Part shown: piece after piece, positions 24,874-36,430 of the stretch
Position numbering within the stretch: the first letter of the stretch is position 1
How the letters are laid out: every line of letters begins with the position of its first letter
Source of the DNA: Nelumbo lutea
Taxonomy: Eukaryota > Streptophyta > Magnoliopsida > Proteales > Nelumbonaceae
Assembly (NCBI GenBank): GCA_022828595.1
Contig: JAKGHH010000001.1
Span: forward strand, 67,452,401 to 67,516,400
Reading direction: 5' to 3'
DNA length: 64,000 nucleotides
Program-made: the position numbers and the translations under genes
The notes under the pieces: generated by a model
Told to the model about the DNA's origin: nothing
What the model saw: the letters and a program-made list of their open reading frames with translations, nothing else
Database searches by the model: none

Positions 24874-25143
24874 GGGTCTGTTTGATTTGTAATTGGAATC
24901 CGAATGGTCTATTTTCATAGTTTGTTTGATTAAAATAGGAATGAGAATGAAAATTAAAATCAGTAAGAACGGGACTTCATTCCTAAGGGAAGGGCAGAGA
25001 ATGACCATTCTCTCAAATGAAGGAATACCATTCAAACAAGAATGAAAATGGGATTTCAATTTCGTTCAATCAAACAATTGAAATAAGAATAACCCATTCC
25101 GATTCCAATTTTAGACCCCTATTCCTACGAACCAAATGGGGCC
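24874..25143. mobile_element. Tourist-like MITE, 270 bp, TTA target duplication
   Basis: Ends GGGTCTGTTTGATTTGTA and (reverse complement) GGCCCCATTTGGTTCGTA are inverted repeats. TTA flanks both ends (24,871-24,873 and 25,144-25,146). Sibling of 22,093-22,345. Confidence 0.82.
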
Positions 25144-25146
25144 TTA

Positions 25147-27372
25147 ATGTGGTCCACCAAATGCCAGGGCAACGCATAATACTAAGCAACTTGGATCAGG
25201 TTGGGTTCAATGCGCCGGAACCCTAAACCAAGCTGGAGCAATCTGACTTGCAAGCCCTAAGCAGTACCCGATCCAACTTCTGGTCTGTTACATAGGAATG
25301 ATCTGTTACGTTATCGAGATTCACTTGTGATAGCATTTTTACGATATGGATAAAAAACAGGATATTGACCAATGATCACTAAAGCATAAGCAGAAGGAAT
25401 TACATTACATCTTGACCGGCCCAAGTTAATTTTATGTTAGTTGGGCTGGGGCCCGATATCTTAAACAACCCGATTGCTGATGAATGGTGATGCGAAAATT
25501 TTAGTCTGTGGGCCGTGGACCAGCACATTATGCATCTGGTGACAATTTGTGAGAAGTGCTCTATGTTATCTCTGAAGGAACAGGATGAGTTTGGCATGCA
25601 TTCAACACCCTAAAATGGAATTACCATAGCAGAGGAATGTACGAAAAGGTCAACCTGAAATTAGCTTATTTCAGGTAGGCATTTTATTTACTCGTTGAGG
25701 GTTTTAGTGATGTTGGTACCAATTGATGGATCCAACTTAAAGACATCCCCACCACCACCAATAACCTTTCAACCATTTGATCTTTGAAGTATTTCTGATT
25801 TTATTTTATTTTGTACCATGGGCTACCCATCCCCAAACCCAATAACACCCCAATCCTGGGGGAGGCAGGTTTTGATCCCAAGTTATTTGGTAGGAATATG
25901 TTTTTGTACCGAAAGTGACAGTAAATTTGCATTCAAAAAGGGAGCAAAGTTTGATTCTATACGGCCACTCAAAGTTGGTCAGTGAAAAAAAAAAAAGGCA
26001 TATTCCAGTCTCAGAATTTATGTTTGCACCCATCACAATCAAATACATTTGATAAAAATACAAAATTTATTAATGTAAAACCAAACCAAATTTGCATTTT
26101 CATAAACCATATATATTTGCATTCTTACCAAATGCAGCCCACTATAACTAATTATGGACCATCCAAATGGATATTTTAAACTTAAGAGTAATAGTTCTAT
26201 GAATATTTTATAAGCTTATTATGGACCATCCAAATGGAAAATGAGTTTTTTATAATCTAGATCTCTTGATCATGTAGATTTTTGGCATTACATGATCGCT
26301 TAGGACAACTCTATTGGTGTTCAAATCCCAACCGAAGTGCTAGAGATAGAGTTTAAATTTGCAACCTCAGACAAACCTATTTCAAATTAATCTTTTTCTT
26401 TTTTCTAATATTCCTTTCATAGAACTTCACTGAACTAAATTTTGTCCCAATCTTATTTAGTCAGCTATATGAATTCTGTTCTGCCCTTTTTTATGCCTAA
26501 AGGCAAGTTCGTTCATAAATGTTCAGGTTACAAAGTAGAAAATTAAAGCAATGAAAAATACACCATGAAAGCATGCTAAGCTCGCTGAGACAAATGTAAG
26601 TAACCTCGAGCATTGGGGAAAAAATGACTTGAGAAACCTCTGCAAATGGTGTAAATCAAGAAATGCCAAAAAGGTCGGCCAAATGCCTCCAATAGAGATG
26701 AAGTCAACAAGTATGTCTCCCCTACATTTAGGTCCGGATCAATTACGCATAACCCACAAAGGAGTATAGAGAAAATAGGTACCAAGGCACCCAATCCATG
26801 GCAAAATTAACATGAAACATAGTAAATGTGAATGCGGAAGAGGCCCAACCTGCCCGAAATCCACATAACTCTCCAAACGTTCAAGGAATGGGCCCCACAG
26901 AAAGCCAAAAAATCCACAAAATGTGTTATAACTGTAGGAACGTAAAATGTGCAAAAAAAAAAAAAAAAAACACTCATCCATGTGGTTGTCGATCGCCGAG
27001 AGAATTCAAAGATCGCCAGAAAAAGGCTTTATTATTGAATCATGGGGCCATGAATAATTTCTCACAAATCTCACAACTCCAACCTTGGTCCTTTTTGGTT
27101 CCTCCCTGCTCCCTGGTTCTTTTTAGCCCTTTTAACTTCCAACATTTCACTTCTTTTTACTGGTTTCATTTGCCATGCACATGATCAAACCACCACCTAT
27201 GTACTTTTTCTGAGTTTTTTTGAATTTTTGAAAAAAAAAAATAAAAATATCAAATGTGTGGCTATTTAAATTCACCGACAACTAATTTATTTTCCTTAGG
27301 GCATAACATTGATTCTAATCACTCCCTTATGGAAAGATGAGGATTTTTAACACCAGTCCGTGCATTGCATTG
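25147..27372. other. Intergenic DNA with minor repeats
   Basis: No gene supported. A 20-bp direct repeat (TTATGGACCATCCAAATGGA) sits at 26,152-26,171 and 26,219-26,238. An A18 run lies near 26,953-26,970. Confidence 0.4.
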
Positions 27373-27643
27373 GTCTCTTTGTGTTTGGTTGCAATGCAAA
27401 TAAATTTACATTGATGCAAAACCATAGCAGTGCAAATGATTGAGTGTATATTCTGACCTATTTTTGTTTCAAATTTTAATTAATTTTGTTTGAATGCAAT
27501 ACAAATGAAGTAAATTAAGACATGAAACAGAATAAAGTTAATCTAAAATAACAAAATTAAATAAGAATTTACATTTTTTACATTTGTACTCTCATGCATT
27601 TGTACTAGTGAAAATAAATTTGCATAGCAACCAAACACAGCCT
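27373..27643. mobile_element. MITE, family shared with 48,093-48,490
   Basis: Left GTGTTTGGTTGCAATGCAAA (27,381) and right, reversed, GGCTGTGTTTGGTTGCTATG (27,643 downward) are inverted repeats. The right third matches the 48-kb copy (TTTCACTAGTACAAATGCAT versus TTTCACTGGTGTAAATGAAT). Left tip is degraded, so no clean target duplication. Confidence 0.6.
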
Positions 27644-28902
27644 AATAAATAAAAACAGTATCAAGTGAAAAATTAAATCAGGTATGTGATTGGCCTAGTA
27701 TTATGAGTTGAACTGTGGAGGATTGGAAGAATTTGAGTTTGTGTCATATGATTGGGTTCAACCCATTATCTAAAAAACTAAAAGGAGAAAGAAGAAAAAG
27801 GAAAAGTTACTTGGGAGCTCCCAATAAGGTGTTTTGAAAATCTATATGGAAAGCTTTTTCAAAAATATCCCTAGTGAATTCAAACTTAGACAATGGACCC
27901 AACAAACAAAATTGTAGGCTACTTTTTTTTTCCTTGCTCAATAGGATTGGCATTGCATTTATTATTCACTAAGTGAAGCTTCACTATTGGGCTTGGACTC
28001 TTTGGACTCTAGTGTAGAATACATATTTTACTATTAGTTGTGTCCAGTTTGGGATTTCTATTAATACAATAATCCATAAAGTGGACTCATCTACGGCATC
28101 AAATTTGAGACTAGCCCACATTAAGTGCATGTAATATCAAGGTTGATAGGTCATAGACTAGAGCAGACAATAAGTTGCCATCAGTTGTGCCATTGGTACA
28201 CAGAACAGCCTTGGGTGTCTCTCAGGGCAAAGGTTGCAGTACTACCCTGATACAAGTCCTTAATTTTTGTTCCATCTCATTGATTTCAAACTTTGAATTA
28301 TTCAAAGAACTAGTAGTCTAGTGCTCAAGCTGGTGAGTTGGACTATCTGATTAAGTTTCTTTTTGGCTAAATCTAGGTGGGTTTCATCCACCAAGTGAGA
28401 GATGCTCAGATCTCTTGCTCTTTGTCCATGGCCTCAAACACTGATCACTTTTGGATGATGAATAATATATGGGGCACCCTTTGTTTTTTATGTAAGGAAT
28501 TAGGGCCGAGAGGGAGGGAGATGGAGAGGACCCACAAGGCCACTGAGTGTTGATGTTTGAGCATTCGAGGGTTTGAGGTTTGGAGAGTCAGAGAGCTTTC
28601 TAATCTGTTGAGATTTAGAGTTGTTTATACAAGAAATCACATGAAACTCCATCAAATTTTCAATCTGTGCACAACTTTGGATCACTAGCATATATATATA
28701 TATATTGTCAAAAGTGAAGAGCAGAGGAGAGTTTTCAGTTGGGTTTTGGACAGACACAACGTGTAGAGATTCCATGGAGAGTTTCCCAAGGTCACAACCC
28801 TAAAAATAAGGGCTCTAGGCAGCGCCGTTTAGCTTTATTTGAGGCTTGTTTGTGCCTTTGTGGACTTATTAAAGTGGTTGTTTGTGTGACCCTCAATGGA
28901 AT

Positions 28903-28937
<35 letters not shown>

Positions 28938-29516
28938 ACTCTACAAATTTGTGACAAAAGGGTTTGGCTTAGTCAGGCAATAGGTAGGGAAAATGGATTC
29001 CTGGCACATGGTTTGGCCTCAAAATCAGGAATGTGTTGTTCAGAAAGCCATCCATATCCACTCAGTCCCCACTCTCCCTCTCCTGCTGAGTCTTAATCAT
29101 CTCTTCCCAAGCTTGGCTTAGGCCTGAGACATCACCATATTTATTTTTCGTCTCTTGCTTTTCATCCTTGATTTTCTTCATTCAAAGTTCAAACCAGTGC
29201 AATCAGGGTGGAATCCAGCCAATTTTGGGGGTCCCACTTGGGCATTCTCCAACATAATTATTAGACCCAGCAGGCTGGATACCCCAACAAGAAAAATGGG
29301 CTACCCGGGTCAATCCGGTTCATCTAACAAATTGACCACATTGAGCTGACAATCAATGTCAGTTACTTTCAAGCAAGATTCACCAAAATCACTTGGGTCA
29401 ATCCCACCACAGCATCTGATCCGGACAAAAGCCTACTAGCTTGGCTAATCTGGTTCAGTGCTGTTCCAACTTCCAAACACAATTTCAAGCTAAACTGAAC
29501 CAATTTAACTTACTCT
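27644..29516. other. Intergenic DNA, no recognised gene
   Basis: Contains an (AT)n microsatellite at 28,907-28,936 and a shorter one near 28,690-28,706. No exon with support. Confidence 0.4.
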
Positions 29517-29740
29517 TAGGGATGCCAGTGGGTTAGGTTAAGTGGTAACTGGTAAATCCGCATTAACCCACCCTATTGGGTTAGGGTTGGGTCGGCCTTA
29601 ATCGAGTTTTTAATTAGAACCGGGTTGAAGTAGGTCCTATCAAACCCGATCCATTGACCATGCAGCATTCATCTTCATTTAATCGGGTTTGACTCGAGCC
29701 AAACCCATATCGGACCCGACCCGGATCCGTCGTCAAATCT
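29517..29740. mobile_element. hAT-like remnant, ends incomplete
   Basis: Starts TAGGGATGCCAGTGGGTTAG, closely like the start at 46,693 (TAGGGATGTCAATGGGTTAA), and has the ACCCGACCCGG-type interior common in such elements. The right end and target duplication were not found. Confidence 0.4.
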
Positions 29741-30671
29741 CATGTAAAAAATTAATTACCCCAATTCAAATTACAACCCAACAGTAACCTAGGACGCTAT
29801 GACAAACTAATTTATTAGTTTGGTCCTGATAAAATATAATGATGCTCTTCCCCTCTTAGTGACTAAAGTTTCAGAGTCAGAAGTAAACTAGTAAATTAAA
29901 CATTAGAAATCAGCCTATAACTCATAGAAACTCGGATTTCACCATATGTAAAAAAACACAAAAAATGCTATTGGATCTAACAGAAAACCAGACCTAATCG
30001 CTTCCCAATGGATACTCTTAGAAAGTAAATCATAAACTATTTACATTCGTACATACTCTAATATTCTTTTTTATTTGCTAATTTATTGAATAAAATAATT
30101 TTGGCCGCACGTGTAGCCCTAATCTGAACCGTTAGATTTAAACAATCCCTAAGCACTATAACTGTAGGAGAGAAAGAGATAAATTTGGAGGTGCTAATGC
30201 TAGCACAAGTCACCATTAACGACAAATAATTATATATATATATATATATAATCATCAGCCCATCACTTTCGGTCTTTTAAAACTTGTCGCTTGAATTATG
30301 GTGGTGCCATCCATTCTCTACTGGCCTATGACTCGGATTAAACGGGTGTCCAACCCCTCAAGGGGTCCACCCTGAGTGTCCGGGTCTGCTCTAATGCGAT
30401 CAGATTCATTCAATCCATTCATGACACGTGTAGATGACTTGGCACTGTCCAATATTGTCAGGGTTTGGATCTCATAAAGACTCTAATCTAGATCTCCCAT
30501 TGTATAGCATTTACTAACCAATGAAAAATCATCAAAGTTCACGGGGGTGGTTTTGATTGGTCAAACTCTTAAACGTGAGATTCTCAAACTTTTGAAGGTG
30601 AGAGTTCGAGAGCTTGAGCAATCAAATTTTGACGAATTTTCATTGGTAATTACAAGTTGATAAGTGAATGA
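29741..30671. other. Intergenic DNA with a small foldback
   Basis: (TA)n at 30,228-30,250. ACCAATGAAAAATCATCAAA near 30,518 and the complement of ACCAATGAAAATTCGTCAAA near 30,650 form an imperfect inverted repeat about 150 bp apart, possibly a MITE. No gene. Confidence 0.4.
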
Positions 30672-31516
30672 TGAGGGATGATTTGGCCCTTTATTGAACT
30701 AGCGATATGTGGCATCTGTCTTCCTCGCTTGACACCTTAACACCACATGGATAGAAGCATATTTCACCAAGTCAATGAGGTACTCCCCGGAATCAGTCCA
30801 CACACCTCATACTCAGCCCGGGCACTTCGACAAGGCATCTTATACAGAATTCGGGTATTTCGGTAGGGCACCTCATACACAACTAGAGCAACTCGGGCAC
30901 CTCATCTAGGGCCGACCTATGGTACCTTGTTGTTACCGGTCTAAGGGACCTCGGTGTGAGGAGCGACCTCCTCGATGACTTGCCGACTTGTGGTACCTTG
31001 TTAGTACCGGTCGAAGTGACCTTGGTGTGGGAAGCGACCTCCCCCGAGGACTTGCCGACCTAACTGGGGTCTAGGTGGTGACTTGCGAGACATGCTCACT
31101 AACCTCCTCTACGTGCATCCCATCACTCCCGGGTTTCCTAGAAGTTAGTTCCCACACTGAATGTTCCGAAGGAAACCGGATAAGGCACAAAAGCATGGTC
31201 TACGTGCGCAATTACCTTTGAAGATTTCAGACCGATCAGCCACGTCTTCCTAGAGATTTCGGATGTGGTGCGTGAAGCCCATGCTAAACAACGCCTATAT
31301 AAAGGTCTCATTTCCAACTTCAAGAGGTACGCGCGATTTAGCTCTCTTACATTTTATCAATCACATCTCCAGTTCATTAACTTAAGCATCGGAGTGCCCA
31401 CCCCGGGTAAAGCAACCTGGACACACTGATACCTTTCTTACAGCTCTACTAGGAGACCTACTCAGTTTGATGTTCGAGCTGTCCGCCAGTAGGGAGCACC
31501 AAATTGCACATCATCA
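30672..31516 (+). repeat. Probable gypsy 5' LTR
   Basis: Defined on the right by the primer site at 31,518. CTATATAAAGG at 31,292-31,302 would be its TATA box. The left edge is a guess (TGAGGGATGA at about 30,672). TACCTTGTTGTTACCGG and TACCTTGTTAGTACCGG near 30,931 and 30,992 mark an internal ~61-bp duplication. Confidence 0.5.
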
Positions 31517-31656
31517 ATTGGTGTCGTCTATGAGATCCGCTACTTAAAAGCCATGTTCTCAATCCTTAGTTTGAATTCTCACACTCATTGCTATCAACCA
31601 AGAACAATCAGCCCAGATGAGCCTCGTCAGCCCTAATCGCGAGGTAGCCTTTACAG

Positions 31657-32205
31657 GTCAAGCCCTTTGTGGCTCCCATGGGAGTCGGTGGAAAACAGAC
31701 TGTGAAGTCACCCTTGCGGGTTGATCCTTTTGAGGCTCACTTGCGAGTTGGCGGCCTATAGATAGTAGAGCTTCTACCACAGGTTGAGCCCATTGTGGCT
31801 CTCGTAGGAGTAGATGGCCAACGTCTCCAAGAGTTGACACAGTGCAGTCGTGGCACCAACCTAGCATCTAATGCTAATAGCAACAATGTTAACAACATTA
31901 ATAGAAACACACGTATTGGCGATGTTATCACAAGGGGGGCAGAATTTCAACGACCAGCCCATGCAAGATTCAGTGATCTAGTCTAGAGTCTCTCAGACCT
32001 AATAGCAAAATCGTACTACAGATCGAGCCCTTCATGGTTCTCGTAAGAGTTGGCAGCCAGTTGAATGTGGAACCGGCCTCGCAAGTTGAACCTTTCGTGG
32101 TTCCTGTGAGAATTAGCAACCCATAGACAATATAACTACCCCCTCAGGTTGAGCTCCCCATAGCTCTTAGATCGGATGACTAACAGTTCTAGGAGCGGGT
32201 GCAGC
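31657..32205 (+). repeat. ~62-bp tandem repeat, two clusters of three
   Basis: Units beginning CAGGTTGAGCCCATTGTGGC or a variant start near 31,657, 31,718 and 31,781, then near 32,019, 32,081 and 32,143 (spacing 61-63). About 175 bp of unrelated sequence, with AACAATGTTAACAACATTAA-type words, separates the clusters. A 63-bp ancestral unit would encode 21 residues (V-E-P-x-V-A-L-V-G-V-x-G). It lies where gag N-terminal sequence is expected. Confidence 0.7.
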
Positions 32206-32839
32206 ACATGTGCGGAATTGACTTGCAAACGCAGACCTAGGAGGGTTGCCCTCTTGTGATTGCATAGATGTGACTGCGGTTCATGCCCGACTCCCAGATG
32301 CTTTAGATGCACCCACACCACAGGATGATTGATCAGTTTGCTGGGTGTGTGTAATTTCGACCTACACACATCCATCTAAAATCGAGTGATGGAAATTGCA
32401 ATGAGCAGAAAGCCACTACAGAATGACCATTTGCTTTGGCGACCTAGTTAAGTCGAACTCTAAGGGGAAGTTAAATCGCTTTCTGCTCAAGGCCCCCTTA
32501 AGCCGACCTCGAAACACATCCGCAATAGGTTGACCAATCTATGCAGGTTGGCCGCCCTCAAGCTAATTCACCAAACTGCTTTTAACACCACAACCTAAGT
32601 TTATATTAGCTCTAAGGTATACTCGAACCGATCTCAAAGAACGTCGGTATTTCACTGACGAGTTGATAAACAAAAAAGAGAGAGAGGAGAGGAAGGAAAG
32701 ACTTCACAAGTTCCATTCATAGCCGACAAAAACAGAGAACAAGTTGCAACACATTCAAATTCTATCGAGCTCACAAGCCCGACCTACAGTAGTTTTGAAA
32801 ATAAAAGTTCCCAACTAGTCATCATTCCCATTGCTGACC

Positions 32840-33404
32840 TAGGGCTGTTCACGGGTCGGGTTGGGTCAGTTTACTAGTGTTTCTTCAACCGACCCGACCT
32901 AGTCAGGTTACCTATAGATCAAACCAAAATCGACCCTCTATTAAGTAAAGCCAAACTAGTCGGTTTGAATCGGTTTGGGTTGGTTTGGGTTTCAACCAAC
33001 TCCAAGCTTGCACAATGCACATGAAGTCAAAGTGCTAATATTATATATAATATTTCAAAATATATTTTCTGGAAATATATATTTAAAACTAAAACATATA
33101 TCAAAATATATATTTTCTAATTTATGGAAATATATATTCCGAAAGTATATTTCAGAATATATATATATATTTATTTATTATTTAAAACTAAATTAGCTAT
33201 ATTTAACAGATATTTTTTTAGAATATATATTTTTTCACATAACTTGGTTCGATTCGATTTAATTTCGGTTTTCATGAAACCAAACCAAATTATTGGTTTG
33301 TTTATCTTTGCAACCTGAAACCGACTGGTAATGAAGAAAAACCGGTCAACTTGGGTTGGGTCGGGCCAGGTTGGTCGGTTTGGATTTATTTGTGAACAGC
33401 CCTA
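32840..33404. mobile_element. hAT-like non-autonomous element, 565 bp
   Basis: Ends TAGGGCTGTTCACGGGTCGG and (reverse complement) TAGGGCTGTTCACAAATAAA are inverted repeats. Flanks TGCTGACC (32,832-32,839) and GACTGACC (33,405-33,412) match at six of eight bases, an aged 8-bp duplication. GGTTGGGTCGG tracts flank an AT-rich core. Confidence 0.82.
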
Positions 33405-33433
33405 GACTGACCTAAGCAAGATAGAGACCAAGT

Positions 33434-33943
33434 CAAGGTTTGGATATAGGCGACGAAGATAGAGAAGGTACCGCCGCTTCAATTCTCTCCTGTTTGAACT
33501 CAGGATATCGGCGAAAGCGCTCAACAACAACTACTTTAGCTCGATGAATATCGTTAGAATGCCTGGCCCACTATTCCTGGAGCTTGTTGCTCAGACTGGC
33601 AATCGTCCCCCTAGATTCTTCTAGCTTGCTGTTCATACTCGCGCTAAGGGAACAGAACCGCTGGCGGTCCTCCTCGACACTGAGGCGGGTTGCTTCTAGC
33701 TGAGATTGGAGGATCTCCATGTTGGCCCTCATCTCGCGAGACTCATGCTTTGAAACAATGACCTGATCCAGCATGACTTGACCCAACGAGTTGATCTACA
33801 GACAAAAAAAAAACAACTCAGTAAGGGACAAATAAAGCAACAAAGCAAGTGTCGCAAAGATGCCTACCTGTATGGTGTTTCGAATAATCCGTGCTTCGAG
33901 TTCAAAGGGAGAATACCCCTTCCCATACGAAGCGCCACATACG
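33434..33943 (-). pseudogene. Antisense ORF, C-terminal coiled-coil part
   Basis: The reverse strand at 33,571-33,786 encodes a heptad-rich helix (MRANMEILQSQLEATRLSVE, then LSASMNSKLEES and IASLSNKLQE). Read past one stop, it continues to VVVVERFRRYPEFKQERIEA. This arrangement is common in plant proteins annotated as putative gypsy-type transposon proteins (Transposase_28-like). Function is unknown; in TAT retrotransposons such ORFs lie antisense to pol. The upstream part is cut off by the solo LTR at 33,944. Confidence 0.55.
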
Positions 33944-35826
33944 TGAAGGGATGAGAGATCCATCATATGGATAGCCGAATCTTGCAGGAAGGTAAGGCAA
34001 AATTTCAAAAATTTCTCTTTCTCCCATGTGGGAATCGTATTCCCTATTTTAGAAAACTATACTTTCAAGGATCAGTCTTGAACCCTAAACCGAACCATAC
34101 CTGAAACCAAAAGGGTAGGAGAGAGAGATACCTGATACGGAGAAATAATAACTCCCAATGAAGATGTTCATGCCCAAGGAGATCTCCAAAGACTGCTCCC
34201 ACTGAAGATGACACAGTGTAGGGTGGAGCAGAATCAGTAGGTGGTTCTTCACAAGAACCAAATCTTTCAGTAAGAATTCAATGGAGGGTATGTGAGCAGA
34301 CTTCAAATCAGTTTTTCACAAAAAAATTGATATCAAGAACTTTTCTTGATCGCTCCTACAGGTGGAGAAGAACTGGCAATGGCGGTAGCAAGAGGAGAAG
34401 ACAAGAGCAGAAGATGGCGCAACCTTACTGTTGCTTTCTTTCTCTCTTGTATCTGAGATCAGATTGAGTGAATGGAGGTTCGCCTTCCTCCTCCTTTTAT
34501 AGTCTTAAAGGGAGCATCTCCTAATCTCATTAGGAGTTTCCTAATTCAAATCCTTATTTGAATCAGGACTCTCTTTAAGAGATAAGGATAAACCCTTATC
34601 TTATCTGCAGATTGAGATCAACCCTCCTAATCTCATTAGGACTTTCCTAATCCAAATCATTATTTGGATCTATACTCTCTGAGTGGATAGGGATAACTCC
34701 CTATCCTATCTGTTGATCCAAATCCCAAAACCGCCCCTCTTTAGTTAATCAAATAAAATCAGTTTGATTTGGGCTTTAGGCCCATTAAGTTCATGTGCTC
34801 ACTAATCTTCCAAACTACTGCATAGTTGGATTTTCTTGTATGGCGTGGGACTCAAACATTGATCTACACATCAGTCACATGGGTTCAGCCTAGCCTCTGT
34901 TACAAGGCCTTGCCAAATTCACTGTAGGAAATAGTGAACCCCTGAGCCCATCACCATGGGCTCTTAATGGGCCCAACACTTACACTAAGTGGTCCCTAGT
35001 TCAAGCCACCTTATAAAAACCAAAGGATTGTGGACATATGCAAGATTAGCTCATCAGGTACCCTCAATGGTCTTACACTTGACCTCTCAGCCCATAATGA
35101 TCAAACACTACTCGACAAGAGAATATCTCTCCCTTGGCTGCAAGGAACAATGATGCACTCTCTACTCACATGGATCCTGGGAATTAAAACCTTTTGCAAA
35201 CATTTTGAAACCATAATATATATATATTGCAAAACAAATTTCAACGATTGAAATCAACTGTCGGCAGTTTTGGTTTCCATCAGAGAGAGTGCATCCTCGA
35301 TCATTACCTTTGTCCGACAAAGGAGCTGATCCTGTCACTATGATTACCCACTCGGATGAATTCTCAGACTATCCCAACATACCCAGGTTTTGACCCCCTC
35401 TAAGGATCTCACTGATTGGCATATCAAAGATATCCCAATCCGACACGTAGTGCATTATCATAATCGAGTCTAGGGGTCAGTGCAACATTCCAGTTTTGCC
35501 CATCAATCTCCAAGGTCTAGGAAAATACTGGAATTCTAGTCCGGTTCAGGGTTTCAAGAAAACCCACACACCTTGGCAGCTAAGACAAGCCACTCCAACC
35601 AACTTGGTGGCATATCAGTGTCAGTCTTATTAGGATAGATCTCCCCAGATCGATCCACCGGCTATGAACATTCTAAACTAACACGAGTCTCATATGTGTC
35701 CAGTTTAAGGGTATTACACAGAAACACACCACAATAACATGAATCAAATATGTACTTTATTCATTTATAATAAATGTCATAATGTACATCAATCTGATTG
35801 GAGCTAAGGGCATACACTTTCTAACA
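33944..35826 (-). repeat. Solo LTR of the copia family at 3,909-13,306, exact 5-bp target duplication
   Basis: Aligns end to end with the LTRs at 3,909-5,864 and 11,455-13,306 but is more diverged. Ends TG...CA in element orientation. ATACG lies directly on both sides (33,939-33,943 and 35,827-35,831). No internal region is present, so LTR-LTR recombination after insertion is the likely origin. (TA)n at the homologous site is only about 12 bp (35,215-35,226). Confidence 0.93.
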
Positions 35827-35831
35827 ATACG

Positions 35832-36430
35832 GATCATGAATTTGATCAGTAATCAAACAATTGACCTAGGGGATGATCGGAGGGATCTTCAGGCCATAAG
35901 GAGTCGTTGCCTCGTCGAAGTTAGATGCGCTCGCTAGTGGCACTGGAGTGACGAGGCCAAGTTCGGTCTGAACTGGGTTGCTGCCCTCCTCTGGATCTAC
36001 TATAGCACGACCTTCACCCGACCTCTCTTCGACTAAGCGGCTAGACTCACCGACTGCCCTCATCTTCTTCTTCGATGGCTTCCGTGCTGCATTTTTTATC
36101 AAGAAAAAACTAATCATCCCTGCAATCAAATAAAAAAGAAAATCAATTGAGATGTGAAGGGCAAGAAATAAAATTCAAAGATAATGAATATAGTGTAACC
36201 TATCTATGGGGCTTAGCCTTGATGAGCATCAGTTCGGCCAGAAACTTGTCAACCAATGAGCGCCGTTCAACAAAGAGTCTAAGGTCGTTCAGCCACTACT
36301 CGTAAAACTCGACTTCATACCTTTCCTGCAACACTAATGACCATTCGCATAACTATAGGCTCTCCATGTTAAGCTCTGTCCCACTAAAAAAAACTCTAAA
36401 ACCACCCGTGCAAGCTTTGATCGCCAAGCT
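35832..36430 (-). pseudogene. Antisense ORF, upstream part
   Basis: The reverse strand at 35,866-36,129 has an open frame with a basic stretch (KNAARKPSKKKMRAVGESS) and an acidic, proline-containing linker. A separate piece near 36,190-36,330 reads LNDLRLFVERRSLVDKFLAE. Together with 33,434-33,943 it looks like one protein gene split by the solo LTR, possibly with an intron. Remote similarity only; no catalytic motif. Confidence 0.45.

Larger units (their letters stand above)
30672..36430 (+). mobile_element. TAT-like Ty3/gypsy remnant with antisense ORF, interrupted twice
   Basis: A probable 5' LTR (about 30,672-31,516, TATA box at 31,293-31,300) is followed by TTGGTGTCGTCTATGAGA (31,518 on), a variant of the TTGGCGCCGTCTGTGGGA primer site seen in TAT elements. 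The gag zone has only repeats and stops; no protease, RT or integrase is seen. Further right, reverse-strand coding pieces (33,434-36,430) fit the antisense ORF that some TAT elements such as Grande and Retand carry near the 3' end. Inserted into it are a hAT-like element (32,840-33,404) and a solo copia LTR (33,944-35,826). No 3' LTR was found. Confidence 0.6.

Noticed and set aside
26828..27184. 118-codon forward open frame
   Set aside because: Includes a poly-Lys run from an A18 tract; no domain, no splice context.
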